A stretch of DNA of 22,285 bases. Source: JAWLGW01 sp964569055. Its GTDB lineage: Bacteria; Planctomycetota; J058. The DNA lies in the NCBI GenBank assembly GCA_964569055.1, contig CAZMSZ010000090.1:1-22285 (forward strand), in the 5' to 3' direction. Position numbers and translations under genes: made by a program. Below the pieces are notes generated by a model. That model was given only the letters and a program-made list of their open reading frames with translations, did no database searches and was not told the DNA's origin. Positions 8,184 to 13,775 of the stretch are shown in pieces; within the stretch, counting starts at the first letter, position 1, and every line of letters begins with the position of its first letter.

Positions 8184-8847
8184 TCGCCAGCCCTTCGCCG
8201 AGCACCGCGAGCACCCGCGCGCCGTCGCCGCGGAGGAGCGCGGCGCCGTCGAGCCACAGCCCAGGGAACGCGCGGGAGCGCGTGACCCCGTCGGCGTCGG
8301 GCAGGTGCGGCACGTAGCGCCCGCCCTCCAGCCGCAGCCAGCGCAGCTCGCGCTCGTGCACCACCACGACCACGTACTCGCGGCAGCCGGCCCGCTCGTA
8401 CAGCGCGAGCTTCTGGTGAAGGTCGTAGGCTGCCGAGGAGAGCGCCACCTCCGCCACCAGCTCTGGCGGCCCCGCCACGTAGTCGTCCTCGTCGCGCGAG
8501 CTGCCGCCCAGCGCCGGCAGGATCCGCAGCAGCGCGTCGGGCTGGACCTCGTCCTCCTCGCTCAGCCGAACCGTGGCATTGTCCAGCACCTGGGTGCCCG
8601 GGGTCGCGTGGCGGTACGTGCCAAGCCACACGACGAGGTCACCCTGAGAGTCACCGTGACGGATCCGGGCGGGAGAGGCCACGTAGACGACCCCGCCGAT
8701 CAGCTCGGCCCGGACGTCCGGCGGCATGGCCCAGTAGCGCCGCTCGAACTCCTCGCGGTCGAGGCGGTCGCCGCTCTCCAGCGGCGGCAGCTCGCGACGG
8801 CTCGTCTGCACCGCGCCCTCCAGCACGGGGCCTCCTCGCGGCACCAT
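8129..8847 (-). CDS. Uma2-family (DUF820) PD-(D/E)xK nuclease-fold protein
   Basis: This protein of about 239 residues has the Uma2/DUF820 pattern. AELIGGVVYVASPA (47-60) is the entry strand, followed by VQPDALL with Asp104, PELVAEVALSSAAYD with Glu133, and QKLALYERAGCREYVVVV with Lys146. These are the expected PD-(D/E)xK metal and catalytic positions. The family is very numerous in cyanobacteria and planctomycetes; nuclease activity is generally only predicted. The ATG at 8847 has a GGGAGGAA Shine-Dalgarno 5 nt upstream and a TAAAGT box further up. The TAG stop loses its last base to the N gap; removing the duplicate 55-mer restores it at 7973-7975. It is divergent from the pseudokinase operon, with a 235-bp shared upstream region. 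Confidence 0.8.
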
Positions 8848-8850
8848 GAG

Positions 8851-8867
8851 ATTCCTCCCGTACTTTA
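8851..8867 (-). promoter_or_regulatory. Shine-Dalgarno and TAAAGT -10 box of Uma2 gene
   Basis: On the minus strand TAAAGT (8867-8862) is followed by GGGAGGAAT (8859-8851) and then the ATG at 8847. This gene has a short leader with a ribosome binding site, unlike the leaderless genes nearby. The rest of 8868-9069 holds GGGCCC-containing repeats but no gene I can support. Confidence 0.5.
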
Positions 8868-9069
8868 GCGACTCCAAAGCAGACCGGCCGCACAGGGCCC
8901 GGTCGTGGCCCGGTTGCGGGCCCACCCAATGCGAACAATTCACGAACTCCCTGAAGAAGCTACCGCGCCTCTCCGACAGGCCGGTGCTCGCCGCGTCGAG
9001 GCCGCCCACCCGGGCCGTGCACGACACCCCCACGGCCTCCCCCCCCATGCGCGGCGCCGCGCGGCCTGC

Positions 9070-9082
9070 TACCGTCCTGGCC
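9070..9082 (+). promoter_or_regulatory. TANNNT box for leaderless pseudokinase operon
   Basis: TACCGT (9070-9075) ends 7 nt before the ATG at 9083. There is no Shine-Dalgarno sequence. This is the likely promoter of the three-gene operon 9083-12437. Confidence 0.5.
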
Positions 9083-10075
9083 ATGCGCGTCGAGTTCTGC
9101 GCGAGCTGCGGGGCCCCGCTCGAGGCTCGCTGGGCCGAGATGGTGGTCGTGTGCAGCTACTGCGGCTGCCACAACGCGCCGGGGCCGCGCGGGCAGCCCG
9201 TCCACTCCGCGCACCCCGACGACGGGCGGCCGCTGTTCGCCGCGGGCGGGCGCACCTACGTGGTGGAAGGGCGGCTCGGCTCGGGGGACGCCTGCGAGGT
9301 CTACCGCGGGCGCTGGGTAATGCGCCTGGGCGAGGCGGTGGTGATCAAGGTCCTGCGCGCGCTCGGGGACGCCGACCTCCTCCGCCGCGAGTGGGACGTG
9401 CTCGCGCGCCTGCACCACAGCACCGCCCAGGGGGCGAGCCACTTCGTGACGCGCCTGCCGCAGCCGGTGGCGCACGGCCTGATCTCCAGCGGTCCGCACT
9501 CGCGGCCGGTCTCGATCTTCCGCTGGCAGAGCGGCTTTCAGCACACGCTCGAGGAGGTGCGCGCGGTGCACCCGGGCGGCGTCGACGGGCGGGTGGCGGT
9601 GTGGCTGCTCAAGCGGCTGCTCGAGCTGCTCGGCTTCGTCCACCAGGCGGGCTTCGTCCACGGCGCGGTGCTGCCGCCGCACGTGCTCGTCCACCCGCGC
9701 GACCACGGCGCGATGCTGATCGGCTGGACGACCGCCGGGGCCTGGACCCGCGGCCACGCCGAGCGCCTGCCCGCGGTGTGCGCCGGCTGGGAGCCGTTCT
9801 ACCCCGAGGCGGTGTGGCGCGAGCGCTGGCCCTCGCCCGCGAGCGACCTCGCCATGGCCGCGCGCTGCGCCCTCGCGGCCGCGGGCGGGACGCCCGACGG
9901 GGCGCGCACCGGCAGCTTGCCCGGCGCCCTGGGCGAGGTGGTCCGCGCCGCGGCTCGCGGCGAGCACGCGGACGCGTGGGCCCTGCGCGCAGAGGTCGAC
10001 CGCGCCTCGGCCGAGGTCCACGGTCCGCCCAGCTACAACCCGCTCCCCATGCCCGGGTGGTCGATCCCGGGCTGA
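9083..10075 (+). CDS. zinc-ribbon protein kinase-fold protein, predicted pseudokinase
   Basis: This protein of 330 residues begins with a four-Cys zinc ribbon (Cys6-x2-Cys9, Cys24-x2-Cys27). A kinase fold runs from about 58 to 310. The glycine loop LGSGDACEVYRG (65-76), Lys89 in VVIKV and Glu103 are retained. The catalytic loop reads FVHGAVLPPHVLVH (191-204): HRD has become HGA and the metal-binding Asn is His200. The DFG motif has become IGW (213-215). Both catalytic Asp residues are absent, so it is probably a pseudokinase that may still bind nucleotide. An in-frame ATG lies far upstream, but the ATG at 9083 starts exactly at the zinc ribbon and follows a TANNNT box. It is the first gene of an operon with a vWA protein (20-nt gap) and a PurA paralogue. 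Alternative: an atypical active kinase using other residues. Confidence 0.8.
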   Translation: MRVEFCASCGAPLEARWAEMVVVCSYCGCHNAPGPRGQPVHSAHPDDGRPLFAAGGRTYVVEGRLGSGDACEVYRGRWVMRLGEAVVIKVLRALGDADLLRREWDVLARLHHSTAQGASHFVTRLPQPVAHGLISSGPHSRPVSIFRWQSGFQHTLEEVRAVHPGGVDGRVAVWLLKRLLELLGFVHQAGFVHGAVLPPHVLVHPRDHGAMLIGWTTAGAWTRGHAERLPAVCAGWEPFYPEAVWRERWPSPASDLAMAARCALAAAGGTPDGARTGSLPGALGEVVRAAARGEHADAWALRAEVDRASAEVHGPPSYNPLPMPGWSIPG

Positions 10076-10083
10076 GCACGACC

Positions 10084-10089
10084 AGGAGA
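10084..10089 (+). promoter_or_regulatory. Shine-Dalgarno of vWA gene
   Basis: AGGAGA lies 6 nt before the ATG at 10096 and fixes the vWA start. In a second frame the same region is open far upstream through the pseudokinase gene. Confidence 0.75.
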
Positions 10090-10095
10090 CCCGCC

Positions 10096-11070
10096 ATGGG
10101 ATTCGGCAACTACAGCCACGAGGCGCACGTCGCCATGACGTCGGCCCGCGCCAGCGCGGCGCCGCGCGAGGTGTTCACGCAGTCGGCCTGCCACGAGCTC
10201 ATGAACCCGTTCGGGGTGAAGGTGCGCGAGAGCCGCGACAGCGTGGCGCACCCCGCCTCGGTGGGGGTGATCTTCGCGCTCGACGTGTCGGGCTCCATGG
10301 GCGAGATCCCCGCCAAGCTCGCCACCCAGACCCTGCCCACGTTCATGAAGGCCATGCTCGACGCCGGCGTGCCCGACCCGCAGGTCCTGTTCATGGGGAT
10401 CGGCTACGCCGGCCGGGGCGGCGACCGCGCCCCGCTGCAGGTCGGGCAGTTCGAGTCGACCGAGAGCCTGATGGACCAGTGGCTGACCAACCTCTACCTC
10501 GAGGGCGGCGGCGGGGGCGGCAACGAGAGCTACGAGCTGGCGATGTACTTCGCAGCGCGTCACACCGCCATGGACTGCGTGGAGAAGCGCGGCCGGCGCG
10601 GCTACCTGTTCATGACCGGCGACGAGCCGCCCAACCCGGTCGTGAGCCGCGAGCAGGTGAAGCGCCTGATCGGCGACGTCCTCGCCGCGGACATTCCGAT
10701 CACCGCGATCGTGGAGGAGGCGCAGCGCGCGTTCGAGCCGTTCTTCCTGATCCCCGACCCGCAGCGCGGCCAGAACGTGGGGCGCCTCTGGCGCGACGTG
10801 CTGGGCGACCGGGTGATCGTGATGGAGGACCCCGACGACACCAGCTACGTGGCCGCCGGCCTGGTCTCGCTGCTCGAGGGCGCGGTGGCCTCGCTGGGCG
10901 AGCTGGTCGAGAAGCTGCGCCTGGCGGGCGTGAGCGAGCACCAGAGCGCGGCGGTGGCCAAGGCGCTCACCCCGTTCGCGGCCGCGCTGGGGCGTGACGG
11001 CGCGCCGCGCCCGCGCCTGGGCGGGAGCGACCTGCCGTACGGCGACGGCCCGAGCGGTCACGCGCGGTGA
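10096..11070 (+). CDS. von Willebrand factor A (vWA) domain protein
   Basis: This 324-residue soluble protein is mostly one vWA domain (about 55-265). The metal-ion-dependent adhesion site is complete: DVSGSMG with Asp63, Ser65 and Ser67 after VGVIFAL, and Asp176 in TGDEPPN after GYLFM. A striking glycine run, EGGGGGGNESYELAM (136-150), fills the middle MIDAS loop, where Asn or Ser residues may replace the usual Thr. LDAGVPDPQVLFMGIGYA and RAPLQVGQFESTESL are family-specific segments. There is no signal peptide or membrane span, so it probably works in the cytoplasm as a metal-dependent scaffold. The last 70 residues are helical and low-complexity. It is translationally coupled to the next gene: its TGA overlaps the GTG start (GTGA, 11067-11070). 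Confidence 0.88.
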   Translation: MGFGNYSHEAHVAMTSARASAAPREVFTQSACHELMNPFGVKVRESRDSVAHPASVGVIFALDVSGSMGEIPAKLATQTLPTFMKAMLDAGVPDPQVLFMGIGYAGRGGDRAPLQVGQFESTESLMDQWLTNLYLEGGGGGGNESYELAMYFAARHTAMDCVEKRGRRGYLFMTGDEPPNPVVSREQVKRLIGDVLAADIPITAIVEEAQRAFEPFFLIPDPQRGQNVGRLWRDVLGDRVIVMEDPDDTSYVAAGLVSLLEGAVASLGELVEKLRLAGVSEHQSAAVAKALTPFAAALGRDGAPRPRLGGSDLPYGDGPSGHAR

Positions 11071-12437
11071 TCCGCGAGGCCTGGGTCGTGGTCGACCTGG
11101 GCTTCGGCGACGCGGGCAAGGGCGCCACCGTCGACTTCCTGGTGCGCGACCGGGGCGCCCGCCTGGTCGTGCGCTGGAACGGCGGCGCCCAGGCCGGCCA
11201 CACCGTGGTGCTCCCGGGCGGGCGCGCGCACACCTTCGCGCAGCTCGGGGCGGGGAGCTTCGTCGCGGGCGTGCGCACGCACCTCGGTCCGGCCTTCGTG
11301 CTCCACCCCGGCGGCCTCCGGGTCGAGGCGGCGCGCCTGGCGAGCGTGGGCGTCCCCGACGCGCTGGAGCGGACCACGATCGACCGCCGCGCGCCGGTGA
11401 TCACACCGTTCCAGCAGGCCGCCGGGCGGTTGCGCGAGCTGCTGCGCGGGAGCGCGGCCCACGGCACCTGCGGGGTCGGCGTGGGCGAGGCGGTGGCCGA
11501 CGCGCTGGCGGGCGAGCCCGACGCGCTGTGCGCGGGCGACCTGGCGGACCCAGGCCGCCTCGCCGCGCGGCTGCGCGCGCAGCAGGCGCGCAAGCGGCGC
11601 GAGCTCGCGGCGGCGGCCGCCCTGGCCGACCCGCGCGGGGCGAGCGAGTGGGCGCTCCTCACCGACGAGGAGGCGCCCGAGCGCGTCCTCGCGGCCTGGG
11701 CCCCGCTCGCCGGGCGCCTGCGCGTGGTGGACCCGGGCGAGGCGAGCGCGCTCCTGGCAGCGGCCGAGGTCGTGGTGTGCGAGGGCGCCCAGGGCGTGCT
11801 CCTCGATCAGAGCTTCGGGTTCCACCCCCACACCACCTGGAGCGACTGCACCCCCGCGGGCGCGCTGGCGCTGCTCGCGGAGGCAGGCGCGGCGCGCGAG
11901 CGCGTGCGCGTGCTCGGCGTGCTGCGCGCCTACGCCACCCGCCACGGCCCGGGGCCGTTCCCCACCCACGACCCCGCGCACGACCGCGCGCTCCCCGAGC
12001 CGCACAACGACGAAGCCGGCTGGCAGGGCGCCTTCCGCCGCGGCCCCCTCGACCTGGTGCTGCTGCGCTACGCGCTCGAGGCGGCAGGCGACGTGGACGG
12101 CCTCGCGCTCACCCACCTCGACCGCGTGGCCGACCCGGCGCCGCTCGCGTCGGGCTATCAGGCCGACGAGCAGCCGCCGGGCCTGATCGAAGCGGAGACC
12201 GGCGTGGTGCGCCGCCTGATCGCGCGCCCCGACCTCGCCCACACCGAGCGGCTCGGCGCCTGGCTGGCCGGCGCACGCCCGCTCCTGGAGGCGGTCCCGC
12301 GCGAGCGCCTGCCCGAGCACCTCGCCGAGCGGCTCGGCATCCCGGTGTGGCTCGAGGCGCGCGGCCCCACGGCCGCGGCGCGCCGCTGGCGCGTCAGGCC
12401 GGGAGGCGCAGGTCGCGGGCGGTCCCCTCGTAGGTGA
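11067..12437 (+). CDS. divergent adenylosuccinate synthetase (PurA) paralogue
   Basis: This 456-residue protein is an evident homologue of adenylosuccinate synthetase, which joins IMP and aspartate using GTP. Family landmarks are present: GFGDAGKGATVDFL (12-25) with catalytic Asp15, NGGAQAGHT with catalytic His45, CEGAQGVLLD (238-247), and ATRHGPGPFPTHD (290-302). Differences are notable. The usual GDEGKGK loop is GDAGKGA. The SNTT stretch is WSDCT. The aspartate loop TTGRxRR is WQGAFRR (319-325), so two Thr and one Arg are replaced. It is therefore unlikely to be the housekeeping PurA and may use a different acid or nucleotide. The catalytic Asp is kept, unlike phage PurZ. The GTG start overlaps the vWA stop. 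The last 15 or so residues are basic and lie antisense to the DUF4058 gene. Confidence 0.82.
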   Translation: MIREAWVVVDLGFGDAGKGATVDFLVRDRGARLVVRWNGGAQAGHTVVLPGGRAHTFAQLGAGSFVAGVRTHLGPAFVLHPGGLRVEAARLASVGVPDALERTTIDRRAPVITPFQQAAGRLRELLRGSAAHGTCGVGVGEAVADALAGEPDALCAGDLADPGRLAARLRAQQARKRRELAAAAALADPRGASEWALLTDEEAPERVLAAWAPLAGRLRVVDPGEASALLAAAEVVVCEGAQGVLLDQSFGFHPHTTWSDCTPAGALALLAEAGAARERVRVLGVLRAYATRHGPGPFPTHDPAHDRALPEPHNDEAGWQGAFRRGPLDLVLLRYALEAAGDVDGLALTHLDRVADPAPLASGYQADEQPPGLIEAETGVVRRLIARPDLAHTERLGAWLAGARPLLEAVPRERLPEHLAERLGIPVWLEARGPTAAARRWRVRPGGAGRGRSPRR

Positions 12438-13092
12438 GCTGGAGCTCGACCGGGAGGCAGCCCAGGCCGCGCAGCCACAGCGGGACGGTCGGCAGGGCCG
12501 CGCCGAGGGCGAGCGGCTCTTCCCACAGGTCGAGCACGGCCTGGCCCTCGCGCTCGACCCCGTGGTACGCGGCGGCGTACAGCTCCGGGTCGGAGCCGTT
12601 GGTCGGTGAGCGCCCGCTCCCGAACCGCGCGAGCAGCTCGCGGTGCAGGTTCTCGCGGCGACTGGTGACCACGTCGACGATCACCAGGCCGACGCCGCGC
12701 TGGAGGTAGGCGTCGCACTTGGAGACGAACGCGCTCCGCTGCTCGGGCGGGTCCTTGTTCGAGGGGCTCACGAGCTCGATCGCCCCGACCAGGACCGGGC
12801 CCGCTTCGTCGCCGAACACCCGGACCTCGACCACGTCGCTGGTGCGCGAGAACGGCAGCGTCGCGAGCGGCGGCCCCACCTGCCAGGAAGGCGAGCGCGC
12901 GACCGGCCCCCGCGGGTCCTCGCAGGCCGCGACGTCGATCTCGATCCCGAACTGCACGTTCGGCTCGGCGAAGAACCGCTCCGGGAGGCGTCCGTTGAGG
13001 TCCGCCGCGAGGCGAGTGGCCCACGCGTTCAGGAGCGCGCTCCAGCGGGTGTGCGCGCTCAACGGGCGCTGGAAGTGGTCGCGGAGCGCCAT
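12394..13092 (-). CDS. DUF4058-family protein
   Basis: This protein of 232 residues matches DUF4058 through its family core, GAIELVSPSNK (103-113), followed by SKCDAYLQRGVGLVIVDVV (124-142). The segment parallels the Uma2 core in this window, with candidate Glu106, Lys125 and Asp140, so a PD-(D/E)xK-like fold is possible. That relation is my own side-by-side reading. DUF4058 members have no known activity that I am aware of. It lacks the usual N-terminal FPGMDPYLE motif; instead it opens MALRDHFQRPLSAHTRW, a shorter variant. The ATG at 13092 is preceded by TACGCT 6 nt upstream on this strand. Its 3' end overlaps the PurA-like gene by 44 bp, and it shares a divergent promoter region with the RING gene. 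Confidence 0.7.
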   Translation of the reverse strand: MALRDHFQRPLSAHTRWSALLNAWATRLAADLNGRLPERFFAEPNVQFGIEIDVAACEDPRGPVARSPSWQVGPPLATLPFSRTSDVVEVRVFGDEAGPVLVGAIELVSPSNKDPPEQRSAFVSKCDAYLQRGVGLVIVDVVTSRRENLHRELLARFGSGRSPTNGSDPELYAAAYHGVEREGQAVLDLWEEPLALGAALPTVPLWLRGLGCLPVELQLTYEGTARDLRLPA

Positions 13093-13104
13093 GCGTTCAG
13101 CGTA
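13093..13104 (-). promoter_or_regulatory. TANNNT box for leaderless DUF4058 gene
   Basis: On the minus strand TACGCT (13104-13099) lies 6 nt before the ATG at 13092. Its expected -35 position overlaps the -35 element of the divergent RING promoter. Confidence 0.5.
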
Positions 13105-13122
13105 ACGCTCGCGGACGCGACG

Positions 13123-13151
13123 TTGACCGACCCACGACGCGTCGCTACGGT
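13123..13151 (+). promoter_or_regulatory. sigma70-like promoter, leaderless, for RING gene
   Basis: TTGACC (13123-13128), a 17-nt spacer and TACGGT (13146-13151) form the best promoter in the window. It ends 6 nt before the GTG at 13158. Confidence 0.7.
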
Positions 13152-13157
13152 GCCGTC

Positions 13158-13580
13158 GTGCTCCAACTCGCGATCGAGTGCTTGTGCGGCGACCCGGGGC
13201 ACCACGGTCCTTCTGGACTGGCCGTGTTGCTGCTGTGGCTGACCTCGACGATCGTGATCGCGACGGCGCTGCACGCACTCCGGGCGAAGCCGCTCGCTCG
13301 CCACGATCCTGCCGCGCCGAACGACGCCCGCCCGTCGGGCCTGGACCTCGAGCGGCGCGCCTCGGCGCCGCAGTGCCCGTTCTGTCGCCAGCCGATCGGC
13401 TCGCTGCGGCGGGCGGGCGCGGTGCGCTGCGCGTCGTGCGACGTGCTGCACCACGCCGAGTGCTGGAGCGAGCACGGCGGGTGCAGCGTGCTGGGCTGCG
13501 CCCGCGAGGCCCGCTCGCGCCGGGCTCGCGGCCTGCTCGCGCCGCGACCTGGCGGTGCGCGGGCGCCCGCCAAGGCCTGA
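13158..13580 (+). CDS. membrane-anchored RING-like zinc-finger protein
   Basis: This 140-residue protein has one N-terminal membrane span (about 21-41, SGLAVLLLWLTSTIVIATAL) and a Cys/His-rich module at 73-114. Ligands in order are CPFC (Cys73, Cys76), CASC (Cys91, Cys94), HH (98-99), Cys102, Cys109 and Cys114. This CxxC-x14-CxxC-xxx-HHxxC-x6-C spacing resembles the prokaryotic RING-finger (Prok-RING) families described from ubiquitin-like gene neighbourhoods. No ubiquitin-like, E1 or E2 gene is visible nearby, so a ligase role is not supported and simple zinc binding is safer. The C-terminal tail is Arg/Ala-rich. The GTG start follows the promoter by 6 nt. It faces away from the DUF4058 gene across 65 bp and may be co-regulated with it. 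Confidence 0.7.
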   Translation: MLQLAIECLCGDPGHHGPSGLAVLLLWLTSTIVIATALHALRAKPLARHDPAAPNDARPSGLDLERRASAPQCPFCRQPIGSLRRAGAVRCASCDVLHHAECWSEHGGCSVLGCAREARSRRARGLLAPRPGGARAPAKA

Positions 13581-13615
13581 GCGCGGCGACCGCACGGGAG
13601 GTTGGCGCCGGCGCG

Positions 13616-13636
13616 GCCTTCCCGTTTTCGGAAGGC
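13616..13636. terminator. hairpin after RING gene
   Basis: GCCTTCC (13616-13622) and GGAAGGC (13630-13636) form a perfect 7-bp stem with a 7-nt T-rich loop, 35 nt after the stop. No T-tract follows. Confidence 0.4.
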
Positions 13637-13696
13637 GGACGACGCATTGCGTTATCCGCCGTCGTCGAGGGCGCTGAGTCTGGGGCACAACCGCTT

Positions 13697-13768
13697 TACC
13701 CTACGCGCGTTGCAGCTCATGACGCAGCGCGGCCTAAGCCGTGCTTGGGCCAGCGCCCAACAAGGAGG
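13697..13768 (+). promoter_or_regulatory. -10-like box, structured leader and Shine-Dalgarno of PPC gene
   Basis: TACCCT (13697-13702) is a -10-like box. A stem of 8 bp (13706-13713 with 13724-13731, one G-U pair) and a second stem TTGGGC/GCCCAA (13745-13750 with 13755-13760, loop CAGC) follow. AAGGAGG (13762-13768) then stands 7 nt before the GTG at 13776. The second hairpin abuts the ribosome site. No known riboswitch class is recognised. If this -10 is used, transcription would begin inside the first stem, so the real start may lie elsewhere. Confidence 0.4.
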
Positions 13769-13775
13769 TGCCGAG

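Noticed and set aside
8846..9082. Upstream ATG extension of the pseudokinase
   Set aside because: The added residues resemble no domain, the region is a divergent promoter, and the ATG at 9083 begins exactly at the zinc ribbon after a TANNNT box.
11067..12437. Phage-type PurZ (2-aminoadenylosuccinate synthase)
   Set aside because: PurZ lacks the catalytic Asp that is present here as Asp15, and no DNA polymerase or other phage gene is nearby.
13690..13770. Possible integron attC recombination site (GCCCAAC-like core and hairpins)
   Set aside because: No matching GTTRRRY partner in the correct order, no integrase and no cassette array nearby.
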